DNA of 64,000 nucleotides from Nemertoderma westbladi (Eukaryota; Xenacoelomorpha; Nemertodermatida; Nemertodermatidae), in NCBI GenBank assembly GCA_032718475.1, contig JAUCBJ010007285.1:47396-111395 (forward strand). Direction: 5' to 3'. Position 1 is the first letter of the stretch; the number at the start of each line of letters is the position of its first letter. This document shows, one piece after another, positions 1-10,934 of this stretch. Under the pieces are notes generated by a model. That model did no database searches. It worked only from the letters and a program-made list of their open reading frames with translations, and was not told the origin of the DNA. Made by a program: the position numbers and the translations under genes.

Positions 1-215
1 ATGAGGCTGCCAAAGTACAAGATTATGCACTGGCTGGTTCTCACGGCGAAAGCAATGTCCTGCAAAGCGGAGGCGATTTTGTTCTAGTGTGAAGCTTGGG
101 GGAACCAATGAGACACCTCCAATGTTATATAGTGTCTGGTTGGAGATGTGAGCATTGTACTTGACACAATGAACCCGGCGTAGCATTCTTGTGAATGTGC
201 CATCCAGAGATTTGG
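1..215 (-). mobile_element. LINE-1 family fragment (3' part of RT ORF)
   Basis: The sequence matches 42615-42829 almost base for base. That segment encodes the C-terminal part of the reverse-transcriptase ORF of LINE-1 copy 1. Similarity stops at about 215, where thioester-protein coding sequence begins, so this is a truncated LINE copy abutting the TEP relic. The window edge cuts its other side. Confidence 0.85.
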
Positions 216-602
216 GATTTGAGATCCAGAGATCCAAAATTATACACTACCAGCACTAGGTTCTATACCAGTTATTATAACCAATATTCCCATCAATACA
301 ACTTCAATCTCAATGGAAGTGACATTGGTAGGAGATGCAATAACAAAGTCTATCACAATCCAAGTAAAGCTTACTCACCTAGCAACAACTTCTTAAAGAT
401 CCAGTCAGAGAAGGACAAGTTTATTCCTGGTACCTACGAATTTACAATTAAAACAACTGAATTAGAAGTGGAAGTTTTTTATATAATAATTTCCAGAAAT
501 GGGGTTGTTTCTTCTCAAAGCGGAAAAGGCACTACTCTTACCATAAATTCTCACAGTATATCAATTCCAATCGACAATTCAATGGCACCATCATCTCGTA
601 CT
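216..602 (+). pseudogene. Thioester-containing protein (A2M/CD109 family) relic, upstream segment
   Basis: Conceptual translation gives macroglobulin-domain sequence. About 236-393 encodes a beta-strand-rich stretch containing SISMEVTLVGDAITKSI and ends at a TAA (394-396). Coding sense resumes from about 393 in the next frame (FIPGTYEFTIKTTELEVEV, then SIPIDNSMAPSSR). The MAPSSR motif normally leads into a VYYIR strand, and exactly that is found at 1259. So one macroglobulin-domain coding stretch has been frameshifted near 393 and interrupted at 602. The upstream 5' part is missing because LINE-1 sequence abuts it. The family comprises secreted or GPI-anchored protease-trapping and opsonising proteins. 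Identification is by motif order. The frameshift and interruption are direct observations. Confidence 0.8.
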
Positions 603-1258
603 TAGATAGTAGAGTTAAGCAGCTACGCCTTAACCATATGCATAAAGTGTATAATGGTAAATGTCCCAATTACCTAAAACAAAAATTCAACAGAGTACGC
701 GATACACACTCTTACAGTACCAGAGCAAGTGCTTCAAACTTCTACCTCTCGAATTGTAAATCCTTTGAATCTGATACTTTCTTTTTTAACGGCATTAAAA
801 ATTGGAACGCTCTGCCTAATGAAATTAAAAACCTAGATAATCAACATTGTTTTAAATCTGCAGTTAAATCTCATCTCCGTGTGCAATGTAAAAATAGGTA
901 CAATAGTCCTACAGTAAGTTATTAGTTTATTAATTATTTACTATTTATACTGTAATTAGGTTTTATAATAAATTGTTCTGTACATTACATCTTTATCCTT
1001 GAGTCGGACATTGTCACGCTCTCGGTAAAGTTGTACATGTACATAGTGTAATTACGTTTTATATTCGTTTTAGGTTAGCGTAGTGTAATATTGTATTTGT
1101 AACCATGTAACATAAAGGACCCCCTTGGAAATAAGCTGCAAAGCTTTAGGGGTAATCCTATATGTTATGTTGGACAATACCTTTATACTGGTACATTGTT
1201 TGGTGTATTTGTTATTGTTTTTACATAATGTATAAATAAATCTATCTATCTATGACTC
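603..1258 (+). mobile_element. 5'-truncated CR1/L2-group LINE inserted in the TEP relic
   Basis: The insert separates two halves of one TEP reading frame. Its 5' part (about 612-925) encodes a typical LINE RT C-terminus with RVKQLRLNHMHKVYNGK, PNYL, STRAS and NGIKNWNALPNEIK. The 3' UTR has the CCCCTTGGAAATAAGCT...AGCTTTAGGGG hairpin-like block common in CR1/L2-type elements. The tail is a short (TCTA)n run (1240-1253). The first insert base follows codon ACT at 602, and the TEP frame resumes with ATA GTG at 1259. A possible imperfect target duplication is ACTTA/ACTCA. Confidence 0.8.
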
Positions 1259-2665
1259 ATAGTGTACTATATTAGGTCTGACAGTGAAGTAGTTGCTGAT
1301 TCATTCCCTTTCAATGTGACCCCACTACTTAACAATTATGTCAAGTTGGGATTCCAATCTGATCGTATTGAACCTGGTAATAGCAATACACTTGACATTG
1401 AAAGTCACCCTGGTTCTACTGTTTTCATTCTTGGTGTCGACCTTAGTGTGTTGTTATTAGCAACTGGCAATGATATCACCCTCCAGAGAGTTGAACACAG
1501 TATAAGCCAGTTTTCTCCTTTTTCACTTGGGACAAGTAATCACGATTATCCCGATTATGGTGGTGATGAGAGGATTGCCATATGGCCTGGCCCCAGGCCA
1601 CAGGGTAACTTAGATACTGCCGCAATAATAAATAACAATGGATTGGTATCAATGACAAACATGGAAATACCTTCACAGTACAGTTACTACGAAGGTGACT
1701 GGCTCTATGAGGGTATTCCACTTCCTGCTCCACCTGGTGAATATGAAGTTGATATGAATGATGATGAAATGAAAAAAACTACAGAAGATAGCTTACAGTT
1801 GCCAAAGAGAGTACGAAAATGGTTTCCTAAAGCATGGATTTGGGACACAACTACAGTTAATAAACAAGGAACTGCATCGTTAAACAAAGTTATGCCTGAT
1901 ACTATAACCTCATGGGCAACAACAGCTTTCACTCTGTCTGATGATGTTGGATTAAGCATAAATGATGGTATGACATACGGAAACCTTTCGAAATTTTTTT
2001 ATAACTCTGAATTTACCATTTTTTCAGTTGTTAGGGGAGAGCAATTAGTCCTTGAAGTAAGAATATTCAATTACTTTGACTACAATGTCATTGCTGTTAT
2101 TACAATCCAGCAGTCAGATAAGTTTGACTTTATAAAGAAGGTAAACCTTTCTGATGCATCCCCTGTCCAAGACCAAACTATTCAAACTGCCCACTCAGTA
2201 ACAATCCAGCCAGGCACCAGTGAGGTGGTTGGATTTCCATTGATACTACATACTGTTGGTAACATTCCCATCACAGTTACAGCCCAAACTACTGAGATTG
2301 CTGATGCAGTAGAGCGGCTGCTCATTGTCAAACCGGAAGGTATTAGACAGTCCTATTCACATTCCTGGTTGGTTGATTTGCCAGACAGCAAAGTATCTAA
2401 GCGATCAACTTTGGAGCAAAGTTTTGACATAACAGTTGATGAAGTAGCTGTTCCTGATTCTTCCCGAATAATGGTCACTGCCATTGGTGATATAATGGGA
2501 CCCAGTATCAATAATATTGATCGGTTGGTTACCAGTCCTACTGGATGTGGAGAACAAAATATGATAACATTTGCCCCAAATGTCTATGTACGTGAATACC
2601 TGACTAGTAATGATGAACTCACCCAAGAACTCGATACAAATAATGTAAAATCTAAAAGATTGTAA
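1259..2665 (+). pseudogene. Thioester-containing protein (A2M/CD109 family) relic, main segment
   Basis: An open frame of about 469 codons covers macroglobulin domains through the thioester site. VYYIRSDSEVVADSF and VDLSVLLLATGND correspond to the MG6 area. VRKWFPKAWIWDTTTVN and MPDTITSWATTAFTLSDD form the canonical FPETWIWD/PDTITEW block. VKPEGI and GDIMGP lead to the intact thioester motif GCGEQNMITFAPN. The protein stops shortly after (DTNNVKSKRL then TAA), so the thioester-domain remainder and the receptor-binding domain are missing, and Gypsy-1 begins within a few bases. No intron interrupts 1.4 kb, whereas A2M-family genes usually have many introns, which suggests a retrocopy (inference). 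With the upstream frameshift and LINE insertion it cannot make a normal protein. Confidence 0.85.
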
Positions 2666-2674
2666 AAGATTTGC

Positions 2675-3325
2675 TCAAATTATAGCTGAAATATAGTCTG
2701 TAACCTCGGCATACTTTCGTGGATGATGCTGTGTTACTTCAAGAAATGGGAATCTAGCATCCCTGCCATGAGTGAGAAAGAATGGATTTTCTCCTGTAGT
2801 CATGTGGAATGAAGTATTGTAAGCGAAAAGGACTTGTTGTAAATATTCATCCCAATCGGAACCATGATCCAAATGACAAAGCATATCTTGTATGATTCGA
2901 TTTATTCGTTCTACTGCACCATTTGATTGTCGATGGTATGGTGTTGTATAGATTTTCTGAACATTCAGTATTGTACAAATTGAGACAATTATAACAGAAA
3001 CAAAGTTCGAACCCTGATCAGAAAGAAGAAATGTTGGGGTACCATGTTGACAAATTATATTATCGATCATGATCTTGGCGACTGTTTCTGCCTCTTCATT
3101 TTCTGCTGGTATGGCAACATCCCATTTAGTAAAATGGTCAATGAAGACTATGACACAACAATTGCCTGATAATGTCATTGGAAGTTTGAGAACATCAACA
3201 GCTAATAACTCCATTGGATAGTTTGAAATAATTGGTTGAAGTGGAGGTTTCTCATACCTATGTGGTGGTTTCCGAGTTAGGCACTCCATGCACAAACTAC
3301 AATGTTGTTTTATATCCTGATACAT
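2675..3325 (-). pseudogene. Gypsy-1 integrase
   Basis: The ORF opens with the end of the integrase zinc domain (CSLCMECLTRKP). The DDE catalytic core follows: first Asp in AVDVLKLP, second in LLSDQGSNF, Glu in GAVERINRI. It continues with the usual FAYNTS...TGENPFFLTHGRDARFP block. The C-terminal GPF/GKPY-type module is absent and the frame ends at 2675 after DYISAII. Just upstream (3326-3459) the His pair of the zinc domain (MHGSQLSGHFGF) lies in another frame. In a live element this enzyme would insert the cDNA. Here it is a fragment. Confidence 0.85.
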
Positions 3326-3459
3326 TGATTCCCAGAAACAATGTTGTAGAATTGACTGTAAGTTTTTTCAAATCCGAAGTGGCCTGATAATTGAGAACCA
3401 TGCATGGCTTCTAGCAATTGTTGTTTCAAGTGAAGTGGTACCATTGGCAGAAAATTTTT

Positions 3460-4569
3460 TCAATTAGGACGATGTGGTATAATGCGACACAGCAATTTAT
3501 TGTCGTCATCTGTGATACAATACAATGGAGACAATAACAATAACTTTGTAGCAATTGTCTCGTCACTCGGTAATATATTATTTTCTAAATAATTGATAAT
3601 CGATTTGAGATCATTGGCTTTTAATTGTTCATCATAAGTTAGGTTGTTTAACACATTCCAGTTTTCGTCAACCTCAGGGGCTGTATCAATTTTAGTGGCA
3701 GTTTCTACCTCAATTGTATTATTCAAGGTACCCTGGTTCTGAAAATTTTCGCAATGTGGGATTCTATAAATGGCATCAGCAGCAGCATTATGTATTCCTG
3801 GTCTGAACTTGATATGTGGCATTTGTGGCATTAGTTTTAACATCCACCTTTGCAAGCGACCCTTTGGATTCTTGTTCTTAAGAAACCACATTAATGCTGA
3901 GTGATCAGTGATAATGTCATAACTTTGGCCCTGTAAATATGCCCCAAAATGATCGACGGCCCATATGATAGCGAATAATTCGAACTCTGTTATGTGCCAT
4001 TTCTTCTCATTGACAGACAGAGATTTACCTGTATAGGCTACAGGATGGAGGTTACCATTGCGATCAAGCTGACTAAGAATTGCACCCAGTCCTTCACCAC
4101 ATGCATCTGTCTCAAAAGTAATGCGTTTCTCCATATCAGGTCGAATGAGAATAGGATTAGCAGTTAGTGCTTCTCTTAACATTATAAAAGCAGTTTCACA
4201 TTCAGTTGATTCAGTTGAAATAAAAGGAGAGTCTTTATGAGTTAGCTTATTCAATGGTGCACATATCTTGGCTAAGTTTTTAATAAACTTACGATAATAT
4301 TGCACAATACCAAGGAATCTCTGAAGTTCCTTTAAATTGGTTGGTTTAGGATAGTTACTAATAATATCTATCTTGTGTGGATCTGGTTGAATTCCAAACT
4401 GAGTAACGATGTGTCCTAAAAATTTGATTTCCTTACAAGCAAACTTACATTTTTCAGGATGAAGTTTCAGGTTGGCAGCTTGAATTCGTACAATAACCTT
4501 CCTAATGTGTAATATATGTGAACTGAAATCTTTGGAGAATATTATAATGTCATCCATGTAACAAAACAA
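3460..4569 (-). pseudogene. Gypsy-1 RT thumb/connection and RNase H
   Basis: The frame starts at the RT active site (FCYMDDIIIFSKDF). It continues with the thumb (FLGHIVTQFGI, RFLGIVQYYRKFI) and the typical RNase H region (FETDACGEGLGAILSQ, GKSLSVNEKKW, TEFELFAIIWAVDHF, IITDHSALMWFL). It ends before integrase. The N-terminal RT half is in a different frame (4958-4542) and overlaps this one at the YMDD site, so a frameshift lies near 4550-4565. Confidence 0.85.
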
Positions 4570-4958
4570 AATTTTCCAATAAGACCATGAAGAACATTAT
4601 TCATTTGTCGTTGGGCAGATGCTGGTGCATTGCTCAAGCCAAATGGCATACATGTATATCTATATGCGCCATCATTAGTCACCATTGTAGTTTTGTCCTT
4701 TGAGTCATCTGTTAATGGAATCTGATGAAACATCTGCTTAGCATCCACAATTGAAAATATTGATGCATTCTGTATTGAATCTAAAATATCATCTATCCGA
4801 GGCATAGGGTAACAGTCTCTCATTGTAATTGCGTTCAACTGCCGATAGTCAACACAAAGTCTCAGTTTGTTACTGGGGTTTCTCACTATTAAGGCAGGAC
4901 TAGTCCAAATTGCAGATGATGGTTCAATTATTCCTTGATTTAATAGATCTTTGATCAT
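4542..4958 (-). pseudogene. Gypsy-1 RT fingers/palm, N-terminal half
   Basis: It contains the Gypsy RT signature series: GIIEPSSAIWTSPALIVRN, LRLCVDYRQLN, YPMPRIDDILD, FSIVDAKQMFHQI and MPFGLSNAPASAQRQMN. The frame is lost just before the catalytic YMDD. About 5004-5354, upstream on the minus strand, holds a weak linker frame and a very AT-rich, hairpin-prone block at 5290-5360. Confidence 0.85.
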
Positions 4959-5346
4959 GTCTCTAGCTTTTTCTCTATATTTAAGAGGAATTCTTCGAGG
5001 ATGTTATTGAATCGGTCTATGGGAAACTGTCTCTATATTATGTTCAGCCATATGTGTTCTTCCAGTTGGTTCACCCTCTAGTGAAAATGTAAATTGCAGA
5101 ACTAGTAGAGTGTCAGGCATTTGTTCTTGTTGTTGATGTGTAAGATGTTCCCCATTGTTGGCCATTGTAATGCAAGTAAGAAATCGTTTTGTTCGATCTA
5201 GTACTTCTATTGGTGAAAGTTCATTTATTGTTGATGAACTATATTCATCATCATCAATAGAGTCGATCTTAATTCCATCTTCCAATTCATCTGTTATTAT
5301 GTTATATAATAACATATTAACATATAATAATATATAATATATAATA

Positions 5347-6261
5347 TTATGCATATGTTATTATATCTTCTATTTCACCTACTTTTTGATTAGGTCGAAG
5401 TCGGACCTTGGTATCCAAACTATTCTCAACTTTAATAGAAAACAAATTTGATGAATTAGGTTTAACTATTGTTGGGTACATTCTAACACCTTTTGAGTTG
5501 TATGGATCAAACATAACACACTTCGCATTATAGCTGTTTATATCAGTTGGCATTTTGGCTTGAATTATTGTCGAACAATGTGGTTTTAAGTTTATTCCCA
5601 TGGCCAACTTACATATTATTATTGTATTGGTTGAAATAGGGACAACTGGTACATTTTCATTTGAATGATTATTTTCACATTTGGTATCTAATGGGATGTT
5701 CCATACTGTGTTTCCATTTTTAACAGTATGTGGGAGACCATTTTGGTTCAACAGAGGCCCCACGTTTTGACCAATCAATAAATGATCTCCATTTTTCCCC
5801 ATCAGAGGATCTACTATAGCTGTAGTGCGAACATATGGATTATCTTTATTCTTAATATCTATTAAAATCTCACCACAAGAAATAATCTTTTGATTTTGAT
5901 ATCCCAATGGTTTGCATGATAATGGTTGCATTTCAATTTTTAATAAACCTTCTATTTGAAGATACTTTACAAATTTCAGACTGATGAAGGAGCTTTGTGA
6001 GCCTGTATCAGCTACAGGAAGATTCAAGCGAGTATTTCCAATAAATTTATCAGAGTTTATAGTGAAACCATTTACCGAAATATCTTTTAGGTAGCTTGCG
6101 GCTTCAGCAATAATTGGTGCAATTTCTATATACCCATTTCTAGTTGTCTGATCTGAATCATCATCATTGTCACTACTAGGATTATAAAACGTTTTTGATT
6201 CGTTCTCCGACTCAGAACTTTCTTCGTCATATACACTCTCTTCATCAACATATTCCATCAC
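5347..6261 (-). pseudogene. Gypsy-1 aspartic protease region
   Basis: A 304-codon frame with an acidic N-terminus (YVDEESVYDEESSESENES) is followed by a retropepsin active-site triplet in LPVADTGSQSSFIS. An ILLIG-type flap-region equivalent appears as DHLLIGQNVGP. In a live element this would cleave the Gag-Pol polyprotein. It sits between gag and RT as expected for Ty3/Gypsy. The 304 codons include sequence beyond the roughly 100-residue protease core. Confidence 0.75.
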
Positions 6262-6522
6262 ATCAATTGTGTTCCGATTTGTTTAAGGTTTTTGTTTTAA
6301 CCCCCAACCTAATTTGTTACTTGATTTTTGACCAATAGCATTAGTATTGTTATGGTTTAGTTGAGTTTTATTCATATTAGAATTACTTGAAACGTTTTTT
6401 GATGTATGTTTTTGCTTTGTACAATTTGTAGAAAGATGGCCATATTCTTGGCAATTGTAGCCTTTGATTGTTGTTTTCGATTTCTCCGTATTGGAATCAG
6501 CCTTTGTGTTGTAAGACTTTTT

Positions 6523-8116
6523 TCATCCTACTGTTGCTGCATCTTCCATTCTCTTCTTAACTGAACTCAAAAATTGTTCTAAGTCCTTTGATAATTCAGA
6601 TAAATCTGTCATTTGCCATAAAGAATGATATTTGTCATTTGACAAATGTGATGTCACTCTTGAATGCAGGCATTGAAGAAATTCTGAACACATATGAGTG
6701 TCTACTTCCTTTTGGTTGACCTCGCGAAACATTGCATAATCACCAGGCGATTTAGCTGAGTAATTTTGAAGTCTTGCAGTGAGCATAGCTGTCCCTTTTT
6801 TTGGATGTTATCTTTAATTGAATGTTATCTGAAATTGAGGAACCATTTTTCAGATTATTTAAAATTTTACTAATCCTTTCTTTATCTTCTGTATAACCTG
6901 CTACATCTATTTCTAAGTTGGCATTAGCAAGCCATGTAACAAAAGAACCGTCTTTTACATTATCATAACGACTGATATTTATTGGGCGGCGTTTCTGTGT
7001 TTTTTGTTTAGGTTCATTTCTGGGAGGCTAATTACCCTGCTCGGTATCTGTACCAAGCATTGAAGAGGTGTTTTGCTGTCTCCAGGAGAAGGTAGGTGGC
7101 TGGGGCATGGCTGGCGCCATGGGTGCTTGACAGTTAATATAACCCCTGGAATGATATTGTGGTTGTCTAGGTATGAAATATTGTTTACGATTTTGATCAT
7201 ATGTTGGATTTTCAAATCTTGGTACAGGTAAATGTTGATTTGGATAGTGGTGATTTTCCGACCTGTAGTCTGGATTGAGTGGAGTAGAATGCGGATGCGG
7301 ATTCTAACATTGACACTCAGGTTTATTATTGTCACATGGTTCATCATCAAAATCGATAAGTCTATCAATTGTTTCATAATTATGTTCGCCTTGATCTAAT
7401 GGGCAATTGCTTTTGTTCTTTTCAATCTCATTTTTATATTTCCTTTTATAATCTAACAACTCATCTTGTAATTTCATATAGTCATCTTGAGATGACGAAT
7501 ACTTTATTTTCATTACTTGTAATGCATCTTTTAGGTTTTCTAGTTCATTATTGTGTGTTTCCTGCTGCTTTGAAGCTTTCTTGAAGAGATTCTTGAAGCT
7601 TTTTCATTTCTACAGAAGCATTATCTAACTCATCATACAGTGATGAAATTTCTCTTCCAAATTCTATGCATCTGTCTTTCATTGGAATGCAATTGGTGCA
7701 GACCAATTCATTATCATTTGGCTTATCGGGTTTGTCAGCCAGAGATTCTTTTAAAGATTTTATAGTTTGTTGGCAATGTCCAAAATCGTCTTGAAATTTA
7801 TGTACTTGTCATGTATCTTGTCTATTTAAATGTTCTTTTCCTGTAAACACTGTTTTAACAAATCAATTTGATTTTCTTGTCCTATTGAATCTTGATTTAA
7901 TTTATTTACTTTGTTACATATAGTAGTACTAATTGATTTACACATTGCATCATATTCATCAGGGTCTACAATTCCAGTTAAATCAAGAAGTGTTGAAAAA
8001 TCAAATACAGAGCAACTGTCTCTCACAGAAGTGACTATACTAATCAAAAACCTCTTATGTAAGTCTAGAATTATATTCTCTCTTTCTATTTCCGCTTTGG
8101 TTTTCGTCATTGTCAT
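6523..8116 (-). pseudogene. Gypsy-1 gag region, multiply frameshifted
   Basis: Short frames at 8116-7826 (start MTMTKTKAEIERENI), 7513-7304, 7377-6979 and 6786-6523 lie upstream of protease on the same strand. They look like pieces of a helical Gag with charged, Gln/Asn-rich linkers. 6786-6523 contains a capsid-like helical segment ending in LSSVKKRMEDAAT. No complete CCHC knuckle is left in frame. Assignment rests on position and composition rather than a strong motif. Confidence 0.55.
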
Positions 8117-8170
8117 ATATTGTAAATCTTTTCCAGCAAACTTGCTTTCAGTTGGATTTAGTATTAGGCC

Positions 8171-8464
8171 TAACTGAAATACTGTGTAGGCCTATACAGC
8201 CTCCTGACAGCTGTAGGCCTACAAAGTAGAGATATAGGTAGACCTATCCTTTCAGTGTCTGCTTTTTTTCATCTTTTTTTTATCATCCCATTGGGTTGTG
8301 ATGGGATGAGAGTAAATATCACGGGATGCTTGGGGCAACTACATAACTACTTTCATTAAACACATTATATATGTCATCTAAGTGACTTTGTTTGGCTTTC
8401 TTCCCAATGCAGCCAAACCAGGATAGGAGAGGAGGGGGTTGTCTGGTACGGCACATATATCCTA
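8171..8464. other. Non-coding spacer with a short hairpin
   Basis: No coding or RNA signal is seen. An imperfect inverted repeat around 8186-8226 uses TAGGCCTA arms. It may hold residual Gypsy-1 5' sequence, but no matching LTR exists in the window to prove that. Confidence 0.4.
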
Positions 8465-8700
8465 TTATTTGCTGATGCGAGGGTAAGTTGCCAACCACCC
8501 CCCCCCCCCCCCCCCCTGTCCTTAATCAGAACTTATCGTGAGTCTGTCCTAAGCACATTGGGTGCTCTTAAATACCCAATGAGCTAAGGCAAAGTTTATC
8601 TGCCAGGGTGGTCAGCTCACCTTGTTGCATTGGCAACCTGAGGTTTAGGGTATTAACTGAGGTGAGGCTAGTCATTGCCGAATTTCTTAACCTGTGCCTC
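8465..8700 (-). mobile_element. LINE-1 family fragment with a C19 tract
   Basis: It aligns with 45205-45425 (copy 1) and 56680-56890 (copy 2), the start of the endonuclease domain. It is clearly more diverged than those two are from each other. The short CCCCC of copy 1 is replaced here by 19 consecutive Cs at the same position (about 8498-8516). Confidence 0.8.
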
Positions 8701-8983
8701 ACTACAGAATGATAAGAAGCCACTCATCACACCAAAACATCAATTGAGATTCCTTAAACATGTGCTAAAATTCACTGGTATTGGTAATGATCGCGAACTG
8801 CGGAGGTTTTGCACGCCGATATATGGCTGTAGGTAGTAGTAGTGTAATGAGAGTATAGAGATAATGAAACTAATCATAACACTTTATTCACATTTACTGT
8901 ATAATCTTGTAATGTTACTGTTACCTATTATTTCTATCTATAATGAGATATTAATTAAACTACTAACACAATGTCTCCAATAC
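8701..8983. other. Intergenic, nothing recognised
   Basis: A+T-rich sequence with no ORF, repeat or RNA signal that I can support. It lies just downstream of the mucin-like gene on the minus strand, so it may contain that gene's 3' UTR. Confidence 0.4.
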
Positions 8984-10090
8984 TCAGACACTAATAAAGA
9001 CAGTTTTTGAGGCGGGTCGAATAATGTTTGACCATAGTTTTGCCCCAATGGTATCCTTTCTTAAATTCCCCATTAAGGTATCTATCAGACTCCACGGTGT
9101 GCCACCAACCTCCTCCCCGCAATTCAGCCAATGATAAGGTTGTATTATTACAATGTTATCGCGTTTGCAGTAAAGATCTTTACCTATAAGTTGATAATGT
9201 ATCTTTACCAGGCTACTCGTCACATTGTTATTGGCACATGGGAAGGTATCCAATGATATTGGGGTGGTATCTGGGGAGGTGTTCAATGGTATCGGTGTGG
9301 TATCTGGGGAGGTGCCCAATGATATCGGTGTGGTATCTGGGGAGGTGCCCAATGATATCGGTGTGGTATCTGGGGAGGTGCCCAATGGTATCTGAGTGGT
9401 AACTGGGGAGGTGCCCAATGATATCGGAGTGGTATCTGGGGAGGTGCCCAATGATATCGGTGTGGTATCTGGGGAGGTGTCCAACGATATCGCTGTGGTA
9501 TCTGGGGAGGTGCCCAATGGTATCGGAGTGGTATCTGGGGAGGTGTCCAATGATATCGGAGTGGTATCTGGGGAGGTGCCCAATGATATCGGTGTGGTAT
9601 CTGGGGAGGTGTCCAACGATATCGGTGTGGTATCTGGGGAGGTGCCCAATGATATCGGAGTGGTATCTGGGGAGGTGTCCAACGATATCGCTGTGGTATC
9701 TGGGGAGGTGCCCAATGGTATCGGAGTGGTATCTGGGGAGGTGCCCAATGATATCGGTGTGGTATTTAGAGTGGTGTTCAATGATACCTGAGTTGTATTT
9801 AGGGGTACTACTGTGGTAGATATTGTTGCTGAGACTTCACGAACTATCCAAATAATCAAAGATATCACACCAGTTGTCACCGCGACAAATAAGAAAAATG
9901 TAATAATTACCAAAAATATTCTCCGGTTTCTTCGCCAAATATTCCCTATGAATCTTCTTTTAACACTTTTAACGTCTTGAGTCATTTTCCTATCTTTAAA
10001 ACTTTTCTTATCTTTAATATAATTTACTTCATTTTTAAAATTCCTTTTGAACATTGAGGGTCTCCATTTGGGTGGCTTATTCCATGCCAT
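8984..10090 (-). CDS. Mucin-like type II single-pass membrane protein (candidate)
   Basis: An uninterrupted 368-codon ATG frame. Residues 1-57 are strongly basic (KRNFKNE, KKSFKDRK, RRFIGNIWRRNRR). Residues 58-83 form one hydrophobic segment (FLVIITFFLFVAVTTGVI...). The basic side precedes it, predicting an N-in/C-out type II topology. Residues ~86-285 are Ser/Thr/Pro-rich with about 16 copies of an 11-residue repeat of the form TSPDTTPISLG, likely densely O-glycosylated. The C-terminal ~85 residues are non-repetitive with three Cys, an NVT sequon and a QPYHW segment. There is no family match I can name. Its position between two repeat-rich regions leaves open a mobile-element origin, but no RT, integrase or LTR is attached to it. 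Two ~130-codon frames on the opposite strand are shadows of the 33-bp repeat. Confidence 0.6.
   Translation of the reverse strand: MAWNKPPKWRPSMFKRNFKNEVNYIKDKKSFKDRKMTQDVKSVKRRFIGNIWRRNRRIFLVIITFFLFVAVTTGVISLIIWIVREVSATISTTVVPLNTTQVSLNTTLNTTPISLGTSPDTTPIPLGTSPDTTAISLDTSPDTTPISLGTSPDTTPISLDTSPDTTPISLGTSPDTTPISLDTSPDTTPIPLGTSPDTTAISLDTSPDTTPISLGTSPDTTPISLGTSPVTTQIPLGTSPDTTPISLGTSPDTTPISLGTSPDTTPIPLNTSPDTTPISLDTFPCANNNVTSSLVKIHYQLIGKDLYCKRDNIVIIQPYHWLNCGEEVGGTPWSLIDTLMGNLRKDTIGAKLWSNIIRPASKTVFISV
9243..9790. repeat. 33-bp coding minisatellite inside the mucin-like gene
   Basis: About 16 tandem units of 33 bp (11 codons) keep the frame. Unit variants (PIS/AIS/PIP; LG/LD/LN) recur as blocks, the pattern expected from unequal exchange of multi-unit cassettes. 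Confidence 0.9.
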
Positions 10091-10634
10091 GTCGAGGGCA
10101 TGAAATCTGTTGACTTTGGTACCAGGTTTGGGTATTTACGGAGGACAATTGTGTTCATTACATTTATGCATCTCAAAAAAGACTTCATTACTACTAACGC
10201 TAGATGCTCTATCCGTTTCCATCACAATTAAATATGGTAACGTATAAATAAAGTTTAAGTGTCCTGGTATATGATTGCTATTACATTTAGACGCAATATT
10301 GTACTGTTTCAAATGTTTTGATAAGTGCTCAATCTTAAATGCAACTTTTGGAAAAGAATAGCATTAATAGTGTTTGTATTTTTCGCGCCAAGTGCTTTAA
10401 ATTTGGTGCACAGCAAGCAAATTTAATTTATTGAAATTATCTTACAAATGTTATACTTGGTGTCACATAAATTTTGGTACGATTTTATTTTTTAATAATT
10501 CACTGAGAATTGAAGAAAAACACAATTTTGTATCATCTGAAAGCCAGTGCTAACTTAGATGTTGATATAAATGTATATTAATTTGGTATGTTTTTCTTAA
10601 CTTTTTAAAAAAATAATAAGAGTGAAAAATAATA

Positions 10635-10673
10635 ATATAATGACTTATAATAAAATAAGTCATTATATTTCAT
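10635..10673. repeat. Perfect AT-rich hairpin
   Basis: The arms AATGACTTAT and ATAAGTCATT (extended by flanking AT pairs) surround a loop of a few bases. Function unknown. Confidence 0.6.
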
Positions 10674-10934
10674 AATGGATAAATAGGATGTTTCTTTGTT
10701 ATTTCTTAAGGCCGGTTTACACGTGGCAACTTTGTCAGCAACTTGTAGAGCAACTCAGGTTGCCGATCAAGGTATAAATTATATAAATATGAAATTATAT
10801 TATATTATATTCGATAAAATCTGTTTTTATTGAAGAATTCCATGGTTGTTTATTGTTTACCCACATTTGAATTGTATTTTATGCCATTTTTGACTCAGAT
10901 ACCTTTACGGTTGTTTTATAAAATTAATGAATAC

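Larger units (their letters stand above)
2668..8170 (-). mobile_element. Gypsy-1, decayed Ty3/Gypsy LTR retrotransposon (no LTR found)
   Basis: On the minus strand the order is gag (8116-6523), protease (6261-5347), RT (4958-4542, continuing in 4569), RNase H, a zinc H2C2-like stretch and integrase (to 2675). That is the Ty3/Gypsy order. The frames are broken many times. The 3' end stops inside or just after the integrase core, directly against the TEP relic, with no recognisable 3' LTR. Nor is a 5' LTR evident at 8170. The element is a dead, truncated copy. Confidence 0.85.

Noticed and set aside
9396-9819. Plus-strand frames of about 130 codons across the 33-bp repeat
   Set aside because: Shadows of the minus-strand mucin-like gene, consisting only of repeat translation.
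10710-10770. GGCCGGTTTACACG...GGTTGCC as a MITE terminus
   Set aside because: Only one end is recognisable before the minisatellite, with no partner or target duplication.
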